Part shown: positions 10,269 through 20,948 of the stretch, piece by piece
Layout of the letters: each line of letters starts with the position of its first letter
Position numbering within the stretch: the first letter of the stretch is position 1
NCBI GenBank assembly: GCA_947172415.1
Contig: OX359195.1
Span: 6,051,501-6,115,500 of the forward strand
Reading direction: 5' to 3'
Length of the DNA: 64,000 bases
Source of the DNA: Chondrosia reniformis
Lineage: Eukaryota; Porifera; Demospongiae; Chondrillida; Chondrillidae
Translations under genes and position numbers: made by a program
Notes under the pieces: model-generated
What the model was told of the DNA's origin: nothing
Seen by the model: only the letters and a program-made list of their open reading frames with translations
Databases searched by the model: none

Positions 10269-12940
10269 ATACATGCAACAGTTGGTAATATAATGGTTAT
10301 CGGTACGATCGAGGGAACCACACTAGCCAAAATCAACTTAGAATAGATTCCAAACGTTTCGGTCCAATCCAGGACCTTCATCAGTGGAATTAACACTTAC
10401 AAAACTGAGATGGCAGACTTTATACACATGAAAAAAAGCGGAAATAAGGTGTGAATAAATGTGTTGCTAGGGGATGACAGCTTGCATGCATGAGGTATAA
10501 GTCCTGTTGTTTAACTGTGATGTGATATACTGGTATAATGGAATATAAAGTAACTGAAATATGCTAACATGCAGTGACACAGTCTAATAATCAAGAGGGG
10601 ATAAGTGGGTTGTACACCCCTGGCAGCGGGCCTTCATCTCGGTTCATCTTATGCCGTTCTGTTCGGATGTGCCAGGCTTCAAGGGTGCATCTCTGGCGGT
10701 ACCGATGGTTGTGGTCCACCACTTCTGCATCCTCCCACTTGATGGTGTGGTCCTCCTCCATGGCATGCTCTGCCACCGCTGACTGGGCTGCCTCGCCTAA
10801 CCTCAGGGCCCTCTTGTGCTCTGTGAGGCGGTGCTTCAGCGTCCTGCTGGTCTGACCGATGTAGACTTTGGGGCAGTTTCCACAAGGAATCCTGTAGACT
10901 ACACCAGTTCTTTGCGGTGCCGGGGTTGGGTCCTTCACTCTGACCAGTGACTGTCGCAGTGTGCAGTGTGGTCGGAAGCATGTTCGAATTCCCAGTGGGC
11001 TGAGAATCCTCCGGATGCATTCCGACAGATGGCGGATGTAGGGGAGGGTTACGGTGGCCTTCGGCACATCCTCGTCAGGGTTGCAAAGTGGGGAAGTTGA
11101 GGGGTGCCAGTCCCTAGCAACTAGGCTTCCAGGATAGCCATTGTTGTGGAGGGCCTGTGCAACGTGCTTCTTCTCCTTCTCTCTATCTGGTACATCAGTA
11201 CATGCATGCATGCAAGCTGTCATCCCCTAGCAACACATTTATTCACACCTTATTTCCGCTTTTTTCATGTGTATAAAGTCTGCCATCTCAGTTTTGTAAG
11301 TGTTAATTCCACTGATGAAGGTCCTGGATTGGACCGAAACGTTTGGAATCTATTCTAAGTTGATTTTGGCTAGTGTGGTTCCCTCGATCGTACCGATATG
11401 CAAGAACCTAGCCACGCAGAAGTCCTTCACATAATATAATGGTTTCTCCAGAAGATTCTTCAATTCTGACAATTGGTCCTTTTGGTCATGGTTAAGCCAC
11501 TTTTTGCGTTTCTTTTGTCAGAATGAAGATGGCTTTAATACACCGCACCACATCAGATGTGTTAAGAGGTTCAAAGAGAAGACATACCACGTTTTTAAGA
11601 TCCCAGGCTTTGTAGCACCAGCTGAGTTAAATGAGGGTTAAATTGCTGAGTTAGGCTTGAAATTCTTGGAGGAAGTTATTTGTGCAAGCAGGAGAAGCCA
11701 TAACTGCATTATTTTTAGTGTACAATCCTCACACTGGCGAGGTGTCCCATTCCATGGATCAACTGCTGCAAGCAGTCAAAATTTCTTGGAATCACACTAT
11801 TTTGGTGGTTACACATGCATCTACGTTCTTGCCTGCAAAATCGGAACAAGATCAATATCGATATTGGAATGCCTACTTGGAGAGTGATGGCTGCCCTAAA
11901 TCCCTGAAAGAAATGGTAAAAAGAGTAAATAACCGCTGCCTACTAGTAGAAAGTGTACCAACAAAGAATGAAAAATACTGCAATACTATAGCTGAGAGGT
12001 GTGTGGAAATGTTAGACCGTATTCAGAAGGATCATGGTGTTTACAGAAATAGTTTGTTTCTAAGTGCTCGTGAAGAGGCTACAAAGAAGTTGCTCAAGTC
12101 CTATAAATCCTTTGGTAATAATGTGCAATTCAGAAAAGTGATAGATTAACAAAAGGAAGTTTTGAGGACTTGAAGATGCAGGTAATGCAATTTCAGGAAA
12201 AATATCGAGCACTGATTCATTTGGTCAAAGAAATAGCTAAGGAGTTTCAAGAATTTCTTAAAACTCTGGAGTCTGCTAAGAAAGGTGGTAAAAATGCTAT
12301 AGTTACTGGTGTTGCAGGAGGCATTGGATTGGGGGTTTTGGGTGGCATTTTGGCACCATTTACTGCGGGAGTATCTTTAGGTCTCTTAACAGCAGGTGGA
12401 GTAGCAGTTGGGGCTGGAATCGGAACCGGTGCAGTCGTATGGGGGATAACCAACCTTATAGAGAAGTTTGAGGAAGAAGATGTGATTAGAAAGGCCGAAG
12501 GTCCAGTCCGAGAGTATAGAGAAGATCTAATTGCCTTCTACGAGACTTACGATGTGGTGACAGCCAAACTAAAAGAGAGCATTTTTAGCTTATTAGATGG
12601 TTCACAGATTGATGAAGATGCTTTTGTAGCTGCTATTTGCTTGGCTCTGGGTGTAAAGGAGAACGATGTCACTACTGCTTCAGATGTGATTCAGAAGATA
12701 ATATTTTTTCATGTGTTTCGTGGGAATAATGAAGAATTAAAGCAATCATTAGGCAAAATAGCAGCCGGTTTTGGAGAATTTAATCAAAGTACCAGTGCAG
12801 CTGAAGTAGCTGCTCGTACCTTCCTCTTGGCTCACAAAGAAGGTATGCCAATTGACCACTACTTACTTGAAGCTATCAAATTAATGGAGATTGAACTGGA
12901 AGCATTGGAAAATTTGAGTAATTTGAGTAATTTGAATTAA
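10269..12940 (+). pseudogene. GTPase/ApoL-hairpin exon 4, unit 2, split and frameshifted
   Basis: The acceptor TTTATAG at 10268 starts the exon, which is split at the initial IM codons by a Penelope-like element and resumes at 11432. The P-loop region is out of frame (GGTTAAGCC where others have GGTAAAGCC), KI-AEL carries a stop, and frame changes occur near 11690 and 12150. The C-terminal part 12170-12940 is open for 256 codons, including the glycine-rich hairpin (GGIGLGVLGGILAPF), and ends ENLSNLSNLN like the intact genes. The high similarity of this tail suggests recent loss or gene conversion. Confidence 0.8.
10299..11431 (-). mobile_element. Penelope-like element fragment with GIY-YIG domain
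   Basis: The minus strand encodes a GIY-YIG endonuclease-like domain: GVVYRIPCGNCPKVYIGQTS, then LKHRLTEHKRAL, and VAEHAMEEDHTIKWEDAEV. This is the C-terminal domain typical of Penelope-like retroelements. About 193-bp inverted repeats flank it (10299-10492 and 11204-11397), with a ~34-bp extension on the right. The 13-bp direct repeat TAATATAATGGTT (10286-10298 and 11432-11444) is the target-site duplication in the GTPase exon. No reverse transcriptase is seen; the copy is short and defective and looks fairly recent. Confidence 0.85.
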
Positions 12941-12997
12941 TCATGCAGTAGTAGCATAACTAAACTTTGTATATGCACTGGCATAAATTTAAACCTT

Positions 12998-13003
12998 AAT
13001 AAA
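12998..13003 (+). terminator. Poly(A) signal AATAAA
   Basis: AATAAA lies 58 nt after the stop codon in conserved 3' flank. The same signal is at 34491 (gene A) and 50647 (gene B), and is deleted in gene C. Confidence 0.5.
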
Positions 13004-13209
13004 CATTAAAATATTTTATAAACGGCTGAACTATATACGTACATGCATAAACTTATTTTTTGTAATTAAGTTTTTGTAGTATCAAGTTAATTCATTACTG
13101 CTAGTGACAACAGTATACCAGAAATTAAAATGTGCTGTTACTCTGAAAATGGAAAGATATGAAGCTATATATATAGACTTGGTGTCATGCAGCATTTACG
13201 TATATACAG

Positions 13210-13377
13210 TACAATTGCAAGTTACAAGTTACTAAGGTAATCTAATCTAATTTAATAATTATATAAATAATTCATATGACTCCAAGAAAGGACCTATATA
13301 GCAACAAACAGATCTAGAATGGGCATAGTATCATAAAGTTTAGGGTATAAAACTCATTTTAAATTAAGGGATTTTTA
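13210..13377 (+). repeat. Family-R repeat, left part
   Basis: Begins ACAGTACAATTGCAAGTTAC and continues through CTCCAAGAAAGGACC to ATTAAGGGATTTTTAT, where a separate element is inserted. The right part resumes at 14150 (TTTATATAGGTCTCC...). Confidence 0.55.
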
Positions 13378-14149
13378 TCAGAGAGTACGGTAGTACTCTC
13401 TATGTAGGGATGGTACGGGTTGTTTCGTTTTCCCCATACATTGGTATAGGAGCAAAATTCCGAATTAGGCTGAAAATCGCCAAAACGAGACTATGTAGAG
13501 TTAAATATAGAACAAACATGCTATAAATTGGCCTTGAAGGCAAGCGACCGTGTATCGTTGGCAAATGAACGAACTTTGAAATCTCCCATTTTCGTTTTCT
13601 TCTTCTTCATCTTCTTCTTCTTCATCTTCTTCATCTTCTTCGCCCGCTGTAACTAAAAAACGAAATAAGCCTTCGGACTACTTCTTATTTGAAATTACTC
13701 TAAATTTTCCGAGCTGTATTCTTTTGTAGAAGCGAGAGCGATAACGCTATTATTGAGTATGACAGTTTTCATGGCCCCAGAGTCAAGACCTCAATAAATT
13801 CGCCATTTTAATGACGTCATATTCAGTCGAAAATTGCAAAACCAAAGTGGTTTAAAATACAATCAAATTCCTAGCTTATGCTCCATAAAAAGTACAGAAA
13901 CTAGAGAACAATAAAAATTTTCTACAAAAATAGTGAAGATGTAGGGATGGCACAAAAAGCAGAGAAACAAGAAAGGGATGTTACACAGTGAAGCATTAGC
14001 TATGCATGAATCCTACAAGCAAGGGTGTTGTATGATTCATGCATATATAGTTAATGCTTCACTGTGTAACATCCCTTTCTTGTTTATGTGCTTTTTGTGC
14101 CATCCCTACATCTTCACTATTTTTGTAGAAAATTTTTATTTTTCTCTAG
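13378..14149. mobile_element. Insertion with large internal palindrome
   Basis: Interrupts the family-R repeat, which is uninterrupted at 51.0 and 63.0 kb. The left end is CAGAGAGTACGGTAGTACTC followed by TAGGGATGG, linking it to the AGAGAGTAC/GGGATGG MITE family. It includes a CTT/CAT microsatellite (13599-13640) and a palindrome 13901-14149 with arms of about 115 bp (left arm begins CTAGAGAACAATAAAAATTT). A copy lies at 34985-35741. Confidence 0.6.
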
Positions 14150-14939
14150 TTTATATAGGTCTCCATCTGGTAGAAAATGGAGGACAAAGTCTGCATATAA
14201 AATGCCATAGGACTATAGAAAAGCTATAGTAAATTTAAATTTATATTGAAACCAATTGCAAGTGTTATGTTATATTGATAAAAATTATCAATTGGTCATG
14301 TAGATCACTGTGAAACCAACATACATGTGTATGACAAACGTCTGGCGAAATATTGCTTAATTAAAGTTGCAAAATAATCAAGATATAATGATCCCCAGGC
14401 ATTTTACGTAGCTACACTTTTGTCACACTTAATCAATATAATATATGTAATTTGGCAGAGTGGATCTATGGTATAATATGAGTGATATGAAGATATAGTG
14501 TGTCCTTTTAGTTTGACATTTTGAACATCTATAGAATTGTAGTTTGTATGACTTTTGTCAACTCTGAGAAACTTCTTCATTTACCTCAAAATTGAGAGAT
14601 TAACCACTTAAACACTAAGTTCAACACAGAAGATTCTATTTCTGTATATCCTCTTGCCATTCCTTAGCTGATGGTGAGGTTAAGCGAGGAAAGTGAGTGC
14701 TGTCAACGCCTCCAAGCCTACATTGAGAGCTTGCTTATCAATGTTATGAATAAACATCCTGAATTACTGGAAGTCAAGACTTCTAAATAGTAATTTAGTA
14801 ATTTTATTATATACAATACAGTTTTAGTGTAACTTTCTCCCTTTTTTAATATTGTAAGTATGTTTATATATGTATGTAAATTTCTGTGCAGTAACTTAAT
14901 ATATACGTACCTGGTTCCAAGTAAATGATACACACACAT
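14150..14939. other. 3' flank, no gene seen
   Basis: Right part of family R and then sequence shared with 51160-51880 and 63100-63830. Short ORFs, mostly on the minus strand (TTYIILI..., 51301-51585 and 63253-63555), drift between copies and show no domain. It is intergenic between the GTPase exon and the next exon 2. Confidence 0.5.
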
Positions 14940-15214
14940 ATAAGGACAAGTTTCGCGATACTTGTAAAGAAGGTCCACCTTCTCTGGAAGATCTAAAGAC
15001 GTGTTGCTGTGACCAAATAGAAGCTGCCTTTAACGATCGGCCAAAGTACACTAAAGCAGAAAATGATGTTGAGCTATGTAAAGATCTGGAGAAGATGCTT
15101 CGTATATTATTCTTTCGTTTGAATAAATGGATCAGTTTTGAGTTTCTGGAGCGAGTTGTGGATTACTTTAAACTGACACTTGAATCAGTGGTCAAGGAAA
15201 TAGAAGACTACAAG
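14940..15214 (+). pseudogene. Exon 2, 5' end missing (unit 2 Kelch copy)
   Basis: Starts inside the exon at KDKFRDTCKEGPPSLEDLKT and runs to the normal end EDYK|GTATG. The acceptor and first ~20 codons are absent and no exon 1 precedes it locally. Confidence 0.7.
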
Positions 15215-15401
15215 GTATGATAATTTGGCTGTCACTGATTTATGAATCATAACATTAAAATTATTATTATGAGTATGATCAATTTTTTGTAATGTATACT
15301 GCCAAAGTATAATCTATCAAGTTCCAAAATTCAGACATGTAATTAAATATTTTCAAAAATGCCTCAAATAATAATATTATAGTTTATTGTTGAATGTACA
15401 G

Positions 15402-15803
15402 ATCAAATTGAAGCCTTTTCTTAAAGAAAGGTTGACTAAAATACACGAGCTACAACAGATCCACAAGGAGGAGTGTGAAACTGAAGAAGGATTCCTAAAA
15501 CTAGCTGTACACTATGGACTGGATGCAGGTGGTTTGCGAGTGAAAGATTTGTTAGAAGAGCGAGACTTTCTTGCTGACATATTGGAGATTCCTAGATACT
15601 TATTGATTCCCCAGACATGGAGGAGGGGAAACTCCATCACAATAGTGTACTGGACATTGGAGGAACTCGAGGAATCAGTCACTGAACAAATCAGAGTTAA
15701 GAAATCAGAGCTGATAGCTCACAAAATTGAGTGGATCCAATTAGGGAGTCTAGATCGTATTGTGATTGATCTTCAAGCAAAGTCTGTAAAAGATATGTCA
15801 ACC
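15402..15803 (+). CDS. Exon 3, Kelch type (unit 2)
   Basis: Acceptor TGTACAG and donor ACC|GTAAGT; 402 nt, phase 0 on both sides, open. It encodes IKLKPFLKERL, YGLDAGGLRVKDLLEERDF, RRGNSITIVYWTLEELEESV and ends DRIVIDLQAKS..DMST. The tail differs from the GTPase-type exon 3 (IDHHTMFENM), so the 3' end of this exon tracks the kind of terminal exon. Confidence 0.65.
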
Positions 15804-16233
15804 GTAAGTTCAACCAATCTATATACATAATCATCTAATCTGTACTTCATTGAAATGGAAATTTTTCTAGGTTTCTCTGAAAACCTTAAGCAGTGGCTAA
15901 ATGTACACTAAGAAACTAATTTATCCATTCACATTTTTATCATTCTACATTCTGTTGGTAACTGAGCTATATTATCATGTATTCATACAGTATAGACAGA
16001 GATATTCTTTACATTCGAAGTTCAAACTTTATGAAACTTGCTTGAGGTATATCAAACCTCCAGTGAAGTTGCATGAAGATAGATTGAAGTTCAATTGAAG
16101 TCAATGCCTACCCTCAAATTGACAGCATTGAACAACACATTTTTCTTTTTATTTCTTTGATTTTCTCATCTCGTCCTCGTTATCACTTGAAATACTTGTA
16201 AATCTATGTGCATGTATTATGTGTATCAAAAGG

Positions 16234-16545
16234 GATCCTTTCTAAGTAGGGATGGCCAAAAGATGGCCGTCCTGTATATTATCAATTATCACCTCACAAA
16301 TCAGCAATAGCTTCATCTCTATATTTAAGAAAAAGAGATATTGATTTTTAATTGTGCCTATTGTTCTTTAGCCACTTTGCAAATGTAGTAGAGCATTAAA
16401 ACATGCTTATGGAGTTATAAATGACTGCAAATGTAACCAAAAATCAATTCATTGTTGATTTAGGAGGTGATAAGTGATAATACATATTGAATAGGGTAGC
16501 CATGTTTTTGGCCATCCCTATACTTGGTACTATTGTACTCTCTGG
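16234..16545. mobile_element. MITE in intron 3 of Kelch copy (GGGATGGCC family)
   Basis: Left CTAAGTAGGGATGGCCAAAA, right TTTTTGGCCATCCCTATACT and then GTACTCTCTGG. The same element is present at 20580-20892, 36970-37293 and 52229-52548, so it was there before the Kelch units duplicated. It is related to the MITE upstream of exon 1 at 1050-1293. Confidence 0.65.
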
Positions 16546-16601
16546 TATAATTATAGTAGGTATTCATTTTTACCACCATTTTTATTTACTGCATTTCTCA
16601 G

Positions 16602-17510
16602 GTTTTCAGAAGTGACCTACTTTTACAGGGTCACACTGTAAAGTCAACCATGCTGCCTGACATGCCTGTACCAACCGCTGGAGCTACAGCCTGTATTGCA
16701 GGGAGTGATATATTTGTTTGTGGTGGAGTGTGCAATGACTCACAAAATAAAAGAATAGTGCAACAATTCAACTTGGAAGATGGCAAATGGACTACACTTC
16801 CTCCAGCTCCACATTACAATTGTCATGCAGCAGTCATAAATGGCCTCCTAACATTGATAGGAGGTCTAGATTCAGAGACCAGGAGAGTTACCAGACAACT
16901 ATCAACTTTTATAGAACACAAATGGAAGACTGTCTACCCACCAATGCCAACAGAGAGAAGAGAACCCTCCGTACTTTACCATGACAACTTCCTCATTGTA
17001 GCTGGAGGATGATTAGAGAGTTCAGTTCTAACCGACAGTATTGATGTAATGAACACATCAACAAAGGAATGGATCCAGCCAAGACACCTGACACTACCAC
17101 AACCATTGTCAGGCCACCAAATGACACTCTGCAAAGATAGGCTGTATGTTTTCAGTTGCCTTAATCGTGAGCTATGGAGTATTCCAATCATTGACATCAC
17201 TCAAACTGTAAATAATGAAGAAATTTCAACAGCAATAAAATAGAAAGAAGGGAGACCACTATTCCTGTCATATTTAGATCCTTCCATCTTGCAAACCAGT
17301 GTATTACCAGTGGTAATGGATTTTTTCTTAAATGATATTCTTGTGTATGATGACACTGAGGACAAGTGGATCAAAGTTGGAAAGTGCAGTGTAAACCGAA
17401 TTATGGCTACCTCATTATCAATCAGTCCCGAGTCATTCATTGTGCTCGGTGGAATAAGTAATATCGATTGGAAACAATTATCTTCTGTTGAATTACTGAA
17501 GATTAACTAA
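16602..17510 (+). pseudogene. Kelch terminal exon, unit 2, with stops
   Basis: Acceptor TTTCTCAG, then VFRSDLLLQGHTVKSTMLPD. Kelch signatures follow: hydrophobic-GG pairs (FVCGG, LIGG, IVAGG) each followed downstream by a W. In-frame stops lie at 17010-17012 (after VAGG) and about 17241 (in the K-W-KEG segment), with local length changes. Full length is otherwise kept to the end VELLKIN. The homologous exons at 20949, 37351 and 52606 are open. This is the only Kelch exon that is broken, and it follows the PLE-broken GTPase exon. Confidence 0.8.
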
Positions 17511-18856
17511 TTTGTGTACATGCACCTCAATTTGTAACAGTGTTTGAAATTATCAATTTTTTCTATAATTCATGAATACAAAACTTAACTCAATTTTCCA
17601 TATTCTAAAAAGACTAAATACATCAAATGAAATACAACATGTTTGTAATTCAGAAAGCCTATAATTATAACACTTGTGGTTCACACAATACTTTAAAGGG
17701 AATGGTTCAAATACAAACTGCACAAACAGCTGCAGAAAGAAGCTTGTAATTAACTTTAAGGTTAACTGCAACGTTAGTATAATATGTATATATGTGTAAT
17801 GGTTATGTAAAAGTATTGCATTATATATATAGAATCATACAGCTCTATAGTTATAGATTTTATAGATTTTATTTATAAAACCTTGTAAACTAGTACATTT
17901 CCTGTTTACCATGTAAACTAGTACACTTCCTGTGCACCCTTTTTAGCAGTGGCAGTAGGATGTCTGTATACTTGACTGTATGAGTCACGGAGCAGTGCAT
18001 ATGGACTTTAGTAAGGATGGAAAAAAGATTGTTATATAATATGTATTTCTTCTGTTTTCATCACAGTATTGCATAAAACATTTCAGTCTTGAGCAAAAGA
18101 TATGAATCAAGCATGAAACATTTCTCTGTCAGACTCAAATCTGTTTTTGTATGATATTTAGCTTTTATGTTAATTGGACCATTTAAATTAGGTACATGTA
18201 AGTATGGTACAGCATGTATTCATGCGTATATGATAGGTCATATATTAAAGTCTATTTTGTATGGAGCGTTCAGTGAATCACTCTATATGATTGGTGAAAG
18301 TTAATTATAGTTTCATATACCAGCATCATCATCTGTTTGATTCATTTCATAACTGATTAAAACTTAGACTCTATATATAGGTGCTCGGATAGCTGAAATG
18401 TTCGGATAACTGAAGTTTTGATAATTTAAAGAGCCTATAGTGTACATATCGCTCACTAAACTAATCACTAATTGTCTGTTTAAATGGCTCGTTTCTAGCT
18501 TTACTTCAATGTTTAGAGCTCTCATATTATACTACGATTCCCAGCTGGCAAGATTGCGCAATGATGGCGTCGTTCGGTTAATCGACGCCCTATACTGTAG
18601 TATGATAATTAATGTTTGTATTTTGCTGCTGAGATAGTGTGATTGTTTCCAGTTTAAGTTATATATGCTGTTATTATAAATTTGTAATAATCCAGATTTC
18701 TCTCTATTAATAGACTCTCCTTGAAGTTATGATTCCTATACTAGTACACTGCAGCCAATCGTTGAAAGGTAGGCTTGTTGTATACTTGTGGGCAAAGTCT
18801 TGTGGTAGTGAAACACATGCATGTCCTTTCAGGCTTCCACTAAAATAGACTACAAT
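17511..18856. other. Kelch 3' flank and intergenic region
   Basis: The first ~370 bp matches the other Kelch 3' flanks but lacks the Tigger-type MITE. At about 17876-17940 a unit containing GTAAACTAGTACACTTCCTG is duplicated in tandem, as downstream of the other Kelch exons. From about 18025 it matches the 5' flank near 475-600 and 40380-40500. The segment 18440-18720 shows no recognisable coding sequence. Confidence 0.5.
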
Positions 18857-19271
18857 ATGGCGGAAGGAGTTGGATATAACAGGAACGTTAAAGAAGTCGA
18901 GATTATCATTAAAATACATTATACGAGACTTTTGGAACAGCTAAATGTAACAAATCTGGTCGACTACTTGTACGAGAAGGGATTCGTGAGCGGACAATTG
19001 AAGGAGAAGATAGAAATAAGAACGAAATCAGACGGTCGACGAGAAGGCAATAAACTATACATTGACCATCTCGTCTCGAATGGCACACTGTCCACTTTAG
19101 AAAAGTTTGCTCAATTACTCATCGACACCTCTGATAAACTCTGTAACGAAGTACACAGGGAATGGGGAACTACTTTATTGAAGGAAGTTGAAGAGAAGAA
19201 TGGGGGAGTGGCTGAGCGCCTGGAACAACTACGAATAAGTAGGACGCCTGTACAATTTATGTCTCTTAAAA
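18857..19271 (+). CDS. CARD-like exon 1 of Kelch gene (unit 3)
   Basis: ATG 18857 is the homologue of the other starts; an in-frame ATG at 18821 is possible but not conserved. The CARD-like helices are kept (LLEQLNVTNLVDYLYEKGF, NKLYIDHL, FAQLLIDTSDKL) but this is the most diverged copy (EIRTKSDGRREGN insertion). The usual donor CTAC|GTAAGT is mutated to CTACGAATAAGT; the next donor, AAAA|GTAAGA at 19271/19272, keeps phase 1. The reading frame also runs straight through the 36-nt interval into exon 2, so retention would still be coding. With exons at 19308, 19767 and 20949 it would make a CARD-linker-Kelch protein of about 682 residues. Confidence 0.65.
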
Positions 19272-19307
19272 GTAAGACTAATTTTAAAAATGTATTTTTG
19301 TATTTAG

Positions 19308-19636
19308 CATCTGCTCCTATGAAAAACCTTCAAATCATGCTAACCAACGAATACATAAGGATTAAGGACAAGTTTCGTGATGCTTGTAAAGAAGGTCCAC
19401 CTTCTCTGGAAGATCTAAAGACGTGTTGCTGTGACCAAATAGAAGCTGCCTTTAACGATCGGCCAAATTACACTAAAGCAGAAAATGATGTTGAGTTATG
19501 TAAAGATCTGGAGAAGATGCTTCGTATATTATTCTTTCGTTTGAATAAATGGATCAGTTTTGAGTTTCTGGAGCGAGTTGTGGATTACTTTAAACTGACA
19601 CTTGAATCAGTAGCCGAGGAAATGGAAGACTACAAG
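19308..19636 (+). CDS. Exon 2, helical linker, Kelch gene (unit 3)
   Basis: Acceptor TATTTAG, donor TACAAG|GTATG; 329 nt, phases 1 and 0. Encodes SAPMKNLQIMLTNEYIRIKD, then SLEDLKTCCCDQIEAAFNDR and WISFEFLERVVDYFKLTLES. It has the short form of the variable segment between CCDQIE and the ...ELCKDLE helix. Confidence 0.7.
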
Positions 19637-19766
19637 GTATGATAATTTGGCTGTCACTGATTTATAAACCATAACATTAAAATTATCAATTTTTTGTAAT
19701 GTATACTGCCAAAGTATAATCTATCAAGTTCCAAAATAATATTATAGTTTATTGTTGAATGTACAT

Positions 19767-20168
19767 ATCAAATTGAAGCCTTTTCTTGAAGAAAGGTTGA
19801 CTAAAATACACGAGCTACAACAGATCCACAAGGAGGAGTGTGAAAATGAAGAAGGATTCCTAAAACTAGCTGTACACTATGGACTGGATGCAGGTGGTTT
19901 GCGAGTGAAAGATTTGTTAGAAGAGCGAGACTTTCTTGCTGACAGATTGGAGATTCCTAGATACTTATTGATTCCCCAGACATGGATGAGGGGAAACTCC
20001 ATCACAATAGTGTACTGGACATTGGAGGAACTCGAGGAATCAGTCACTAAACAAATCAGGATTAAGAAATCAGAGCTGATAGCTCACAAAATTGAATGGA
20101 TCCAATTAGGGAGTCTAGATCGTATTGTGATTGATCTTCAAGCAAAGTCTGGAAAAGATATGTCTACC
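19767..20168 (+). CDS. Exon 3, Kelch gene (unit 3), acceptor mutated
   Basis: Open, 402 nt, IKLKPFLEERL to SGKDMST|GTAAGT. The position of the usual acceptor reads GTACAT|ATC instead of GTACAG|ATC, so the AG is lost. Splicing would need another AG (for example the in-exon TTGAAG, in which case a few residues would be lost), or the gene is non-functional. All other features are intact. Read conservatively, this is a candidate gene with one doubtful splice site. Confidence 0.6.
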
Positions 20169-20579
20169 GTAAGTTCAACCAATCTATATACATAATCATC
20201 TAATCTGTACTTCATTGGAATGGAAAGTTTCTCTGAAAAACTTAAGCAGTGGCTAAATGTACAACTGAGAGTCTAATTTATCCATTCACAAATTTTTTCA
20301 ATTCTACATTCTGTTGGTAACTGAACTATATTATCATGTATTCATACGTATAGACAGACAGACATTGGAAGTTCAAACTTTATGAAACTTGCTTGAGGTA
20401 TATCAAACCTCCGGTGAAGTTGCGTGAAAATAGATCGAAGTTCATGCAATTGAAGTCAATGCCTACCCTCAAATTGACAGCATTAAACAACACATTTTTC
20501 CTTTGATTTTCTCATCTCGTCCTCGTTATCACTTGAAATACTTCCAAATTTATGTGCCTGTATTATGTGTATCAAAAGG

Positions 20580-20892
20580 GATCCTCTCTAAGTAGGGATG
20601 GCCAAAAGATGGCCGTCCTGTGTATTATCAATTATCACCTCACAAATCAGCAATAGCCTCATCTCTATATGTAAGAAAAAGAGATATTGATTTTTGAATT
20701 GTACCTATTGTTCTTTAGCTACTTTGCAAATGTAGTAGAGCATTAAAACATGTTTATGGAGTTATAAATGACTGCAAATGTAACCAAAAATCAATTTGTT
20801 GTTGATTTATGAGATGATAAGTGATAATACATATTGAATAGGGTAGCCATGTTTTTGGCCATCCCTATACTTGGTACTATTGTACTCTCTGG
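20580..20892. mobile_element. MITE in intron 3 (GGGATGGCC family)
   Basis: Same element as 16234-16545, with TAAGTAGGGATGGCCAAAAG at the left and GGCCATCCCTATACTTGG at the right, ending GTACTCTCTGG. Confidence 0.65.
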
Positions 20893-20948
20893 TATAATTA
20901 TAGTAGGTAATCATTTTTACCACCATTTTTATTTACTGCATTTCTCAG

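Noticed and set aside
10679-11020. Second minus-strand ORF within the Penelope-like element
   Set aside because: Other frame of the GIY-YIG reading; composition without recognisable motifs.
12247-12453. Minus-strand proline/alanine-rich ORFs opposite the hairpin (also 33740, 49896, 61855)
   Set aside because: Shadow of the glycine-rich coding strand; no start context and no support beyond codon complementarity.
15901-16098. 65-codon ORF after exon 3 of the Kelch copies, also at 36631
   Set aside because: Lies within intron 3. The frame is disrupted in the homologous introns at 20.3, 51.9 and 63.9 kb, and there is no splice signal pattern.
16976-17200. Minus-strand ORFs opposite the Kelch exons (also 21323, 37725, 52980)
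   Set aside because: Antisense shadows of well-supported Kelch coding sequence.
18821-18856. Upstream in-frame ATG for the unit-3 Kelch gene
   Set aside because: The homologous position is GTG in the other copies and the block is the conserved 5' flank; ATG 18857 is the conserved start.
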